The position numbers and the translations under genes were made by a program. From a virus, in the IMG/VR virus record IMGVR_UViG_3300031974_003118, positions 1 to 31,094 of that record: DNA of 31,094 bases. One strand, given 5' to 3'. Position 1 is the stretch's first letter, and every line of letters begins with the position of its first letter. Under the pieces are notes generated by a model. It was not told where the DNA came from, did not search any database, and worked only from the letters and a program-made list of their open reading frames with translations. Positions 22,732 through 28,142 of this stretch are shown here, in pieces.

Positions 22732-22884
22732 ATGGTAAGTATAGTTTGGAAACAACAACAAAAAAAATGGATTGTAACAGATAAGCGTGGAACTGAATTT
22801 TTATTTAGTTCATTAACAGACGCTAGAAATTGGATGGACTACCTAGAAAACCTAGAAAAGAGAAGGCTTAAATATGTGCGGTAA
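22732..22884 (+). CDS. Small basic protein, unknown
   Basis: 50 residues (MVSIVWKQQQKKWIVTDKRG...KRRLKYVR), not recognised. Start ATG 22732 lies 1 bp after the preceding TAA with no clear ribosome site, so it is probably translated by coupling. Two strands then a helix ending in a basic tail. Confidence 0.6.
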   Translation: MVSIVWKQQQKKWIVTDKRGTEFLFSSLTDARNWMDYLENLEKRRLKYVR

Positions 22885-23086
22885 GATTCCAGAAGGTTAC
22901 AATTTAGAATTATGGGACATCACTTTCTATTTAAAGGGAGAAGATGGTGAAGCGTTGACAAACCCAGATGGTTCTGTTAGACTGTTCAGAGAGACTGATA
23001 TTGATTGGTCATTCGTAAATGAGGTTTTAGATGTGATTAACACAGAAGTTTTGTTTGAAGTTGACGAGAACGGAGATAGATTATAA
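22874..23086 (+). CDS. Small acidic protein, unknown
   Basis: 70 residues (MCGKIPEGYNLELWDITFYL...EVDENGDRL), not recognised. Overlaps the preceding gene by 11 bp and its TAA overlaps the next ATG (TAATG). Acidic, alpha/beta. Confidence 0.7.
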   Translation: MCGKIPEGYNLELWDITFYLKGEDGEALTNPDGSVRLFRETDIDWSFVNEVLDVINTEVLFEVDENGDRL

Positions 23087-23307
23087 TGGAAGAAAAATTT
23101 AATGCTTTTGTTATAAAAAATATTCGCGAGCATGGTACTTGTAAAATTGCCGACCAAGACCAAACGCCGGTACGAATCGCATGTTTCGAGGCTGACTCAT
23201 ATAGGGCTGATGATTCTATCGACGGGTTTGTTGGTTGGTGGAATGATGACCACAGCCAGATGACCTATGCCGATACGCCTTGGAAAGTGTTTGAGAATAT
23301 GCCTTAA
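23086..23307 (+). CDS. Small acidic protein, unknown
   Basis: 73 residues (MEEKFNAFVIKNIREHGTCK...KVFENMP), not recognised. Trp-rich acidic C-terminal half (DGFVGWWNDDHSQ). Last of the coupled genes; followed by hairpin element copy 5. Confidence 0.7.
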   Translation: MEEKFNAFVIKNIREHGTCKIADQDQTPVRIACFEADSYRADDSIDGFVGWWNDDHSQMTYADTPWKVFENMP

Positions 23308-23313
23308 TCTATC

Positions 23314-23402
23314 GACGTAAGTTCTTTACCCGCAAGGGTTTAGGGCGAACGTCGCCCGCGCCGCTGACGTAAACCCTTATGCCACAACGACTTACGACAA
23401 TT
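23314..23402 (+). repeat. Bipartite hairpin element, copy 5 (two opposed arms)
   Basis: The left arm GTAAGTTCTTTACC...AAGGGTTTAGG is the family core in reverse orientation, partly decayed. The centre is GTCGCCCGCGCCG; the right arm is CGTAA-AC-CCTTA...AACG-AC-TTACG. It precedes the promoter at 23436. Confidence 0.8.
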
Positions 23403-23435
23403 CTAAAAAACTTCTAAAAAGATTGGCCTGACCTC

Positions 23436-23463
23436 TTGACAATGACGATACTTATGGTATAAT
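23436..23463 (+). promoter_or_regulatory. Promoter of structured RNA 1
   Basis: TTGACA-N16-TATAAT; the spacer starts ATGACGATA and ends TTATGG. No open reading frame follows; transcription would start near 23470. Confidence 0.85.
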
Positions 23464-23469
23464 GATAGA

Positions 23470-23613
23470 GTAAGGCGAACGGCCAGCAACGCAGGTTCCG
23501 AACGCCCTACAGACAGCAGAACCTTGACTGGGGCGTGACGCCCCTGATGGCGTGGTCTTCGTCGGTTCGATTCCGGCCTGCTGTCCTTGTCTTATCTTAT
23601 CTTATAAGATTGT
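23470..23613 (+). ncRNA. Structured RNA 1, tRNA-like 3' half
   Basis: No gene follows the strong promoter, but a folded RNA does. Elements: GGCG-AA-CGG (23474) with CCG-AA-CGCC (23498); GGGGCG-TGA-CGCCCC (23530-23544); a convincing tRNA T-arm GTCGG-TTCGATT-CCGGC (23561-23577); then CTGCTGT (23578) which pairs perfectly with ACAGCAG (23513), with an added G-C pair outside. This gives a 72-nt acceptor-to-T-arm frame, but the D-arm is absent and the middle hairpin has no 7-nt loop with U33, so it is not a normal tRNA. The RNA at 24971 shares GGGCGTGA, TTCG and the T-arm. A hairpin ATCTTATAAGAT lies at about 23600. Confidence 0.6.
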
Positions 23614-23670
23614 GTCGGTACTGTTAGCGAGTCAGCCAGCCAGCGAAATAATAAAAAATAAATTAAAGAC

Positions 23671-23698
23671 TTGACAACACAAATGACGATAGTATAAT
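23671..23698 (+). promoter_or_regulatory. Promoter, TTGACA-N16-TATAAT
   Basis: GACGATA is present in the spacer but shifted ~6 bp toward the -10 compared with the other promoters. The bases between 23614 and 23670 hold nothing else recognisable. Confidence 0.8.
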
Positions 23699-23716
23699 TA
23701 GAGGAAAGGAGACACG

Positions 23717-23914
23717 ATGGACACAGCAGACTTACAAGAGTTAATACAAGATGATATCATCTGCGCTATGGTTGGTTGGTCTAATGGTGGTGATAGTATT
23801 GCTGCCGAACACATAAACGACTGCGTATCTGACCTTTGTGATATTGTAGTAAATAGAATTGAGGAATTTGATAATGAACAAGACAAAGAAACGAAATTGG
23901 ACTCCAAAATGTAG
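23717..23914 (+). CDS. Small acidic helical protein, unknown
   Basis: 65 residues (MDTADLQELIQDDIICAMVG...ETKLDSKM), not recognised. ATG 23717 follows AAAGGAG by 7 nt. Three short helices with Asp/Glu and three Cys. Its 3' end is overlapped by a basic protein in another frame. Confidence 0.65.
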   Translation: MDTADLQELIQDDIICAMVGWSNGGDSIAAEHINDCVSDLCDIVVNRIEEFDNEQDKETKLDSKM

Positions 23915-23999
23915 AGCATCGACAATGCAGGATAGGAGAACAAAGAGACAAAGGACTAGGGCAAATAAAAATAGGAAAATGATTCAAGAATACTCTTGA
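23874..23999 (+). CDS. Very basic 41-residue protein overlapping its neighbour
   Basis: 41 residues (MNKTKKRNWTPKCRASTMQD...MIQEYS) with about 16 Lys/Arg. It starts at ATG 23874, 8 nt after GAGGA, inside the last 41 bp of the previous gene in a different frame. Its TGA falls within the TTGACA of the next promoter. Composition suggests nucleic-acid binding or pairing with the acidic neighbour. Small but with a good ribosome site. Confidence 0.5.
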   Translation: MNKTKKRNWTPKCRASTMQDRRTKRQRTRANKNRKMIQEYS

Positions 24000-24023
24000 C
24001 ATTGACCGATAATAAGTTATAAT
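23996..24023 (+). promoter_or_regulatory. Promoter, TTGACA-N16-TATAAT
   Basis: The spacer holds ACCGATA, shifted by 1 bp. The -35 box contains the stop codon of the upstream gene. Confidence 0.85.
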
Positions 24024-24061
24024 GAAAGAGTTCACTTCACAACACTTTAGGAGATTGACCC

Positions 24062-24289
24062 ATGAAGGTCACACAAACGGTTGAAACTAAATACAACCAC
24101 TTTTATATCGGTTATGGTTACTGCGAATACAAAGATGAAACAGGTAATCAGGTAAGCATCAAGATGACGGATGACAACATCTTGGACATGTACGACACTG
24201 TAGCGTATAAGCGTGACCGTATCCTTAAACAACGTGCCGAAGAAGCGGCGCATCTCGCATCACAAACACAGGAGAATGATGATGAGTAA
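24062..24289 (+). CDS. Small protein, unknown
   Basis: 75 residues (MKVTQTVETKYNHFYIGYGY...SQTQENDDE), not recognised. A beta-rich first half and a helical, charged second half (KRDRILKQRAEEAAHLAS). ATG 24062 follows AGGAG by 9 nt. Overlaps the next start by 8 bp. Confidence 0.7.
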   Translation: MKVTQTVETKYNHFYIGYGYCEYKDETGNQVSIKMTDDNILDMYDTVAYKRDRILKQRAEEAAHLASQTQENDDE

Positions 24290-24446
24290 TTCTCAGAACC
24301 CGATTGTCGGAATCGGTACTAAACTTCCGGCTGGTATAGTTGTAGCCATTCGCGAACGCGATGTGCTTATTGACACTCCCGAAGGCCGAAAGGCTTTTAC
24401 CTTCTCACAAGTTGAGGATTTTGTTAAGGCCGAAATCTCTCAGTAG
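24282..24446 (+). CDS. Small beta-rich protein, unknown
   Basis: 54 residues (MSNSQNPIVGIGTKLPAGIV...KAEISQ), not recognised. Of three successive ATGs, 24282 has the best distance from AGGAG (7 nt). The strand pattern GTKLPAGIVVAIRERDVLID with a Gly-rich turn resembles small SH3/KOW-like domains. Confidence 0.65.
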   Translation: MSNSQNPIVGIGTKLPAGIVVAIRERDVLIDTPEGRKAFTFSQVEDFVKAEISQ

Positions 24447-24472
24447 GCCGCTGAGACACCAAGACCTACCTT

Positions 24473-24515
24473 TGGGGTATGCGGGTTGAGGTGATACAAG
24501 GCAAACCCCATTTTT
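24473..24515 (+). terminator. Possible terminator with large loop
   Basis: TGGGGT ... ACCCCA (6 bp, 26-nt loop) followed by TTTTT. Moderate because the loop is long. The next gene at 24547 has no promoter of its own in between, so read-through would be needed. Confidence 0.45.
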
Positions 24516-24546
24516 CTACTTCACAACTTCCATTAAGGAAAACACT

Positions 24547-24732
24547 ATGAAATCTGTAAAAGCAAACCTTCTCGCTCTTCCCGTCAAAGTTCGCATGAAC
24601 ACCACCGACAAGAGCAAAAACCAGTGGGCTGAGATCATCGACGCTCAATCCGGTCGAACCCTTCATCGTGGGCAGTTGAAGCATATCAAGTATGTCGCCC
24701 GCAAAAAGTATAACGTGGCTGTCTCTTTCTAG
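24547..24732 (+). CDS. Small basic protein, unknown
   Basis: 61 residues (MKSVKANLLALPVKVRMNTT...KKYNVAVSF), not recognised. Basic and beta-rich; ATG 24547 follows AAGGA by 8 nt. It follows a possible terminator, so it may be regulated by attenuation or transcribed at a lower level than the genes before it. Confidence 0.65.
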   Translation: MKSVKANLLALPVKVRMNTTDKSKNQWAEIIDAQSGRTLHRGQLKHIKYVARKKYNVAVSF

Positions 24733-24764
24733 CCACCTTTCGTTGTGTGTGTTGTGGGAGAGTT

Positions 24765-24817
24765 GCGAGCTTGACGCAGCGAGGCTCATGCCTCCGTTCA
24801 GGCTCGCTTCTCTTTTT
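24765..24817 (+). terminator. Intrinsic terminator
   Basis: GCGAGC...GCTCGC outer stem with an inner GAGGC-TCAT-GCCTC hairpin, followed by TTCTCTTTTT. Confidence 0.7.
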
Positions 24818-24818
24818 C

Positions 24819-24902
24819 CTAAGTCCTTGCGTAGCAAGGGTTTAGGGTAACGTCGCCCGCCCCGTCGCCGTAAACCCTTATGCAGCAACGGGTTACGACG
24901 AT
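24819..24902 (+). repeat. Bipartite hairpin element, copy 6 (two opposed arms)
   Basis: Left arm CTAA-GT-CCTTGC-GTA-GCAAGG-GT-TTAG is perfectly paired and is the family core in reverse orientation. The centre CGTCGCCCGCCCCG is the reverse complement of the copy 3/4 linker. Right arm CGTAA-AC-CCTTA...AACGGGTTACG. Confidence 0.9.
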
Positions 24903-24936
24903 GGGTAAAAAACTCTGAAAAAACTATAGAAAGCTC

Positions 24937-24964
24937 TTGACAATGCCGATCTTTATTGTATAAT
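24937..24964 (+). promoter_or_regulatory. Promoter of structured RNA 2
   Basis: TTGACA-N16-TATAAT with spacer start ATGCCGATC. Same relation to the RNA that follows as at 23436. Confidence 0.85.
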
Positions 24965-24970
24965 GGTAGT

Positions 24971-25083
24971 ATAGCCGGGAGGTTAGTTGACCCACTGTGG
25001 ACGCTCGATCAGAAGCGTAGTCCTAGAGCGAGGACGGGCGTGATGATCCCACGGTGTTCGGGTGCGATCCCCGTTTCCCGTAC
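24971..25083 (+). ncRNA. Structured RNA 2, paralogue of RNA 1
   Basis: Closed by CGGGAGG (24976) and TTTCCCG (25074). Inside: ACGCT with AGCGT around an 8-nt loop (25001-25018); a GTCCT/AGGAC arm (25020-25035) like a long variable arm; GGGCGTGATGAT (25036); and a T-arm-like CGGG-TGCGATC-CCCG (25059-25073) in which the universal TTC is TGC. Overall length is close to the full RNA 1. The layout is a class II tRNA-like cloverleaf, but loop sizes and conserved bases are abnormal. It is followed directly by the promoter at 25119. Could be a degenerate tRNA, a tRNA mimic or a regulatory RNA. Confidence 0.55.
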
Positions 25084-25118
25084 CGCACAATATTTGTTAA
25101 GAGATTTAAGTTTTGCCC

Positions 25119-25146
25119 TTGACAATGCCGATCACTATGGTATAGT
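25119..25146 (+). promoter_or_regulatory. Promoter, TTGACA-N16-TATAGT
   Basis: The spacer starts ATGCCGATC and ends CTATGG (extended -10). Drives the GP88-family gene. Confidence 0.8.
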
Positions 25147-25172
25147 GGTGTTGTCTCAAACAAAAGGTTTTT

Positions 25173-25946
25173 ATGATGGTTAGATTCAGCGATGCAAACG
25201 CCAAGCTCGAAGCACTTCACGACGTTCCAGAGTTGGAGCGATGGCTAACCAACCGTCGCAAGGTTTATAGTTTCGATCTTCTATCTGGCTGGTCTTGTCC
25301 AATGGCAAAAGATTGCCTATCTAAAGTTGTCCAGATTGGTGACAGTCGCAAAATCAAAGACGGTAAAGATTGCCAGTTTCGTTGTTTCTCTGCATCGCAA
25401 GAGGCAACATTCCCAAGTGCGTACAACAAACGCAAAGCTAATTTTGACGCTCTACGTTTTCTCAAGTCGTCGTATGATATGGCACACGCTATTGCTGACG
25501 CAATCCCACACAATCTAGGCATCTGCCGGATTCACGTTGCTGGTGATTTTTTCAACCAAAAGTATTTCAGAGCATGGCATCTTGTAGCTGAATGGCATCC
25601 AGACCGTTTGTTTTATGCTTACACGAAGTCACTCAACTACTGGTTATCAGACCGCGAACACTTGCCAAGCAACCTAGTGTTGACTGCTTCCCGTGGTGGT
25701 CGTTTGGATCATCTCATCGACGAACACAATCTACGCGAAAGCAAGGTGGTTTTCTCCGAAGCCGAAGCTGACGCTCTAGGCTACGAGATAGATCATACCG
25801 ACGAACTCGCAGCGATTCCAGAGATTCGCGAAGAATCTTTCGCTCTAATGATTCACGGCGTGCAGCCAAAAGGCTCTGAAGCTGCTGCCGCTATTAAAGA
25901 ACTCAAACGTCTGAAGGTGAAGTTTTCGTATAATAAGAAAGGATAG
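25173..25946 (+). CDS. GP88-family phage protein
   Basis: 257 residues. The N-terminal half matches the 'gene product 88' family of phages and plasmids: FDLLSGWSCPMAKDCLSKVV (Cys42, Cys48), then CQFRCFSASQEATFPS (Cys67, Cys71), NFDALR, and a middle IHVAGDFFNQKYF. The four Cys suggest a metal or cluster site; the family's biochemical function is unknown to me. The C-terminal ~40 residues are helical and basic. Start is ATG 25173 or the adjacent 25176 (AAGG upstream). A single-gene unit. Codon usage is richer in GC than the head genes, in line with neighbouring accessory genes. Confidence 0.8.
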   Translation: MMVRFSDANAKLEALHDVPELERWLTNRRKVYSFDLLSGWSCPMAKDCLSKVVQIGDSRKIKDGKDCQFRCFSASQEATFPSAYNKRKANFDALRFLKSSYDMAHAIADAIPHNLGICRIHVAGDFFNQKYFRAWHLVAEWHPDRLFYAYTKSLNYWLSDREHLPSNLVLTASRGGRLDHLIDEHNLRESKVVFSEAEADALGYEIDHTDELAAIPEIREESFALMIHGVQPKGSEAAAAIKELKRLKVKFSYNKKG

Positions 25947-25955
25947 TGTGATGTT

Positions 25956-26039
25956 TTGCCAATAGTAAATCAAATTTTTGGGTGGGCAATCGCGCTCGCC
26001 CTTATCCTAATAATTTCAACAGAATTTTCTAAAAAGTAA
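25956..26039 (+). CDS. Possible tiny membrane peptide (TTG start)
   Basis: 27 residues from TTG 25956, ending at TAA 26039: a hydrophobic segment IFGWAIALALILIIS and a tail EFSKK. The distance to AAAGGA (13 nt) is long, so this is tentative, but the membrane-like composition fits the other tiny proteins. Confidence 0.3.
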   Translation: MPIVNQIFGWAIALALILIISTEFSKK

Positions 26040-26049
26040 CACGTCGCCC

Positions 26050-26133
26050 TAAGTCCTTGCGCAGCAAGGGTTTAGGGTAACGTCGCGCGCCCCGCCGCCG
26101 TAAACCCTTTGATACCAACGACTTACGACGATT
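26050..26133 (+). repeat. Bipartite hairpin element, copy 7 (two opposed arms)
   Basis: Left arm CCTAA-GT-CCTTGC-GCA-GCAAGG-GT-TTAGG perfectly paired. The centre contains AACGTCGCGCGCCCCGC, the reverse complement of 17 bases in copy 2. Right arm CGTAA-AC-CCTTT...AACG-AC-TTACG. Confidence 0.9.
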
Positions 26134-26166
26134 AAAAATAATTGCAAAATTAATTCATGATGGGGC

Positions 26167-26194
26167 TTGACATTGACGATAATTATTGTATAAT
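26167..26194 (+). promoter_or_regulatory. Promoter, TTGACA-N16-TATAAT
   Basis: The spacer is TTGACGATA followed by ATTATTG. The expected transcription start (26201) coincides with an ATG that is in frame with the gene, five codons upstream of the chosen start. Confidence 0.85.
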
Positions 26195-26215
26195 TGAAGC
26201 ATGAAAGGAGAAAAC

Positions 26216-26422
26216 ATGAAATTCGGAGTTGTTACAATGTGTCGCAGTTGCGGACACGATCACGAAGTCGTGGTTGACGTTGAGGGTTATGATCGCTGGA
26301 GAAGCGGTGAACTAATCCAAAACGCTCTGCCCGAACTATCGGATTCAGACCGCGAGTTGCTAATCTCTGGCACTTGCGATGGTTGCTGGAGTCAGTTATT
26401 TCCAGAAGATTTTGATGAATAG
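26216..26422 (+). CDS. Small zinc-ribbon-like protein
   Basis: 68 residues. CRSC (Cys9, Cys12) with HDH beside it and a second pair CDGC (Cys54, Cys57) form a probable zinc ribbon around an acidic helical middle. ATG 26216 follows AAAGGAG by 6 nt; an in-frame ATG at 26201 would give a five-residue-longer leaderless product. Zinc ribbons of this size in phages usually bind protein or nucleic acid; the partner is unknown. Confidence 0.7.
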   Translation: MKFGVVTMCRSCGHDHEVVVDVEGYDRWRSGELIQNALPELSDSDRELLISGTCDGCWSQLFPEDFDE

Positions 26423-26425
26423 GGG

Positions 26426-26453
26426 TTGACATTCCCCGTTCGTATTGTAAGAT
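26426..26453 (+). promoter_or_regulatory. Promoter, TTGACA-N16-TAAGAT
   Basis: Spacing as in the other promoters, but the spacer word is CCCCGTTC and the -10 is weaker. Directly follows the stop codon at 26422. Confidence 0.65.
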
Positions 26454-26499
26454 GTATTTGTAAGTTTAGTTTTTGTTTCCTTCCCTTTGGAGAAATCTT

Positions 26500-27444
26500 A
26501 TGTCCGCTTTAGTAGAAAAAATGTGCCACTTCGGTGAAATGCCTTGGCATGGTCAGTCGGAAGCCCTTACGGGTACTGAGTCCGCCAATGAGGTTATGGT
26601 CAAGGCCGGTCTTGACTGGACTGTTAAAACCGAGCCGTTGTTCCTTGCTGATGGAAAGAGCGTTCCTGCTCAAGCATCCATTCGAGAATCTGATAATTCA
26701 GTGCTTGGTGTTGTCGGCCCTCGTTGGACACCTCTGCAAAATGCAGATGCGTTTTCAGTGTTCGAGCCGCTGGTAGAATCCGGCGATATGGCTTGGCATA
26801 CTGCTGGCTCGCTTCGTGATGGTCAACGTGTTTGGGTTCTTTGTCAACTGAACCTAGATAATTCAGAGATTGTAAAAGGTGATGAGGTTGCAAAGTTTGC
26901 TTTGCTGTCGAATGGTCACGATGGTAAGCTGGCTGTTCATTTTGGCTTTACCCCTATTCGGGTGGTTTGTGCCAATACTGAGGCACTCGCTCGTGAGTGT
27001 AAAGCGTCCAAACTGATTCGCGTTCGACATCACCGATTCGTGAAAGAAAACGTGGAATCCTTGCGTGATGTTATGAGCATCGCTAATCAGGAATTTGAGG
27101 CAACGTGCGACCAGTACCGTTTCCTCGCTTCGCGTGCAATCAATCAAGAGGATCTTGAAAAGTACGTTAAAATCGTTTTCAACCAGCATGGTAAAGATAA
27201 CGAAGAAATCCCAACCCGATCCAAGAATATCATGGCGAAGGTTCAGGAATACTTCGAGACTGGTAGAGGTAATAACCTCGAAGGTGTATCAGGAACCTAC
27301 TGGGCGGCCTACAACGCTGTTACAGAGTACCTTAATTACGATAAGGGTAGGAATACCCAAAACCGTTTAGACTCGCTCTGGTTCGGTCAGAACGGCGTTA
27401 TGAGCCAAAAGGCATTAGCTCAGGCGGTGGCGTTAGCTGCCTAA
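26500..27444 (+). CDS. DUF932 / TIGR03299-type phage-plasmid protein
   Basis: 314 residues. Family traits: an N-terminal segment around GEMPWHGQSEALTG, the WTVKTEPLFLADGKSVP region, VVGPRWTPLQNADAFSVFEP, GQRVWVLCQL, then FTPIRVVCANTEALARECKA, RVRHHRF and a C-terminal NRLDSLWFGQNG. The family is widespread on phages and plasmids, some members near DNA-repair or anti-defence genes; the activity is unknown. ATG 26500 is chosen because TTTGGAG lies 8 nt upstream; an ATG at 26473 is rejected. Full length for the family. Own promoter and strong terminator make it an independent, probably well-expressed unit. Confidence 0.85.
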   Translation: MSALVEKMCHFGEMPWHGQSEALTGTESANEVMVKAGLDWTVKTEPLFLADGKSVPAQASIRESDNSVLGVVGPRWTPLQNADAFSVFEPLVESGDMAWHTAGSLRDGQRVWVLCQLNLDNSEIVKGDEVAKFALLSNGHDGKLAVHFGFTPIRVVCANTEALARECKASKLIRVRHHRFVKENVESLRDVMSIANQEFEATCDQYRFLASRAINQEDLEKYVKIVFNQHGKDNEEIPTRSKNIMAKVQEYFETGRGNNLEGVSGTYWAAYNAVTEYLNYDKGRNTQNRLDSLWFGQNGVMSQKALAQAVALAA

Positions 27445-27461
27445 GCTCCAAAGGGGAAGGA

Positions 27462-27490
27462 TCGCCCACCTACGGGTGGGCGGTCTTTTT
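27462..27490 (+). terminator. Intrinsic terminator after DUF932 gene
   Basis: GCCCACC-TAC-GGGTGGGC stem followed by GGTC and six T. A 20-codon open frame right after it (27492-27554) has no ribosome site and is not called. Confidence 0.9.
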
Positions 27491-27559
27491 TATGCCAGAA
27501 TTGCTCGCCCAAATTGTAGCTATTTATATTGCTCTAAAAATATTCATCAGGTGATCTTC

Positions 27560-27640
27560 CTAAGTCCTTACGCAGTAAGGGTTTAGGACGGGCGGGGCGC
27601 GAGACGGTGACGTAAACCCTTATATATAAACGACTTACGG
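27560..27640 (+). repeat. Bipartite hairpin element, copy 8 (two opposed arms)
   Basis: Left arm CCTAA-GT-CCTTAC-GCA-GTAAGG-GT-TTAGG perfectly paired; centre GGGCGGGGCGCGAGACGGTGA in the forward orientation, unlike copies 5-7; right arm CGTAA-AC-CCTTAT...AACG-AC-TTACG. The next promoter's -35 begins immediately at 27641. Confidence 0.9.
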
Positions 27641-27668
27641 TTGACATTAGATTTTCTTATGGTACAAT
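27641..27668 (+). promoter_or_regulatory. Promoter, TTGACA-N16-TACAAT
   Basis: Spacing as in the others, ending TTATGG, but without the CGATA word. No reading frame follows; it drives a small RNA. Confidence 0.75.
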
Positions 27669-27674
27669 GGTTAT

Positions 27675-27763
27675 ATCGGGATCGACCATTAGAGTTAATA
27701 ATAGTAGATAAATTACTCGCATCTACTCCATCTGTCCTACCCGAACTATGTTGGGTAGTTTAT
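27675..27763 (+). ncRNA. Small RNA with two hairpins
   Basis: About 89 nt from the predicted start to a terminator. AGTAGAT (27703) pairs with ATCTACT (27721) around an 11-nt loop; CTACCC (27737) pairs with GGGTAG (27753) followed by TTTAT, a terminator-like stem. TCGGG near the 5' end could instead pair with CCCGA in the terminator stem, giving a switch. No tRNA features. Function unknown. Confidence 0.55.
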
Positions 27764-27772
27764 GACAAAGAA

Positions 27773-27918
27773 TAGCACCTGAGTTTTCCCGTAGCACCTG
27801 AGTTTTTTTGGCAGCACCTGAGTTTGTACCAGCCCTTGTAGGTTGAGTATTCTGTGTCGGAAAGTAGCACCTGAGTTTTATATAGTAGAAGAAAAGATTT
27901 TAATAGCACCTGAGTTTA
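27773..27918 (+). repeat. Short repeat cluster C, TAGCACCTGAGTTTT
   Basis: Five direct copies at 27773, 27792, 27813 (CAGCACC form), 27865 and 27904, irregularly spaced. Same framework as clusters A and B (AGCAC-nn-GAGTT) but with CT in place of GC. The 310-bp gap 27764-28070 otherwise shows nothing I can identify. Confidence 0.8.
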
Positions 27919-28070
27919 GAATTAGACCATATCGCGAAAATCACGTTTAAGGTCTTTGGGTGCAACCGCTATAGTTAAGATTTTAAATGTTCTTGCGGTC
28001 ATCATTAAGATAGTAGCTAATATAAGTCTTGATGTTCTCATTATCTACTTTATATGATAAAAGAAATAAG

Positions 28071-28142
28071 TTGCAGAGACAGGAATCGAACCTGCGATCT
28101 TCAGGATATGAACCTGACGAGATACCTCTTCTCCACTCTGCG
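28071..28142 (-). tRNA. tRNA-Met (anticodon CAU)
   Basis: 72 nt, minus strand. Acceptor CGCAGAG/CTCTGCA with a C1/A72 mismatch, D-arm GAGA-AGAGGTA-TCTC, anticodon arm TCAGG-TTCATAT-CCTGA (CAU, U33, A37), T-arm GCAGG-TTCGATT-CCTGT, discriminator A, no encoded CCA. The 1/72 mismatch is a mark of bacterial initiator tRNA, though the three G-C pairs of the initiator anticodon stem are only partly present. A tRNA-Ile2 modified at C34 is another option. Confidence 0.9.

Noticed and set aside
23513-23585. Call as tRNA-His (GUG) with G-1/C73
   Set aside because: The acceptor and extra G-C pair fit, but the hairpin with GTG has a 3-nt or 5-nt loop without U33 and there is no D-arm.
24466-24888. Leftward frame of 140 codons over terminators and a hairpin element
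   Set aside because: Crosses two rightward terminators and a gene with a good ribosome site; no leftward signals.
27492-27554. 20-codon hydrophobic frame right after the DUF932 terminator
   Set aside because: Starts in the terminator's T-run without a ribosome site.
23314-27640. Idea that the hairpin elements are a CRISPR array
   Set aside because: Copies are hundreds to thousands of bases apart, separated by genes and promoters, not by uniform spacers.
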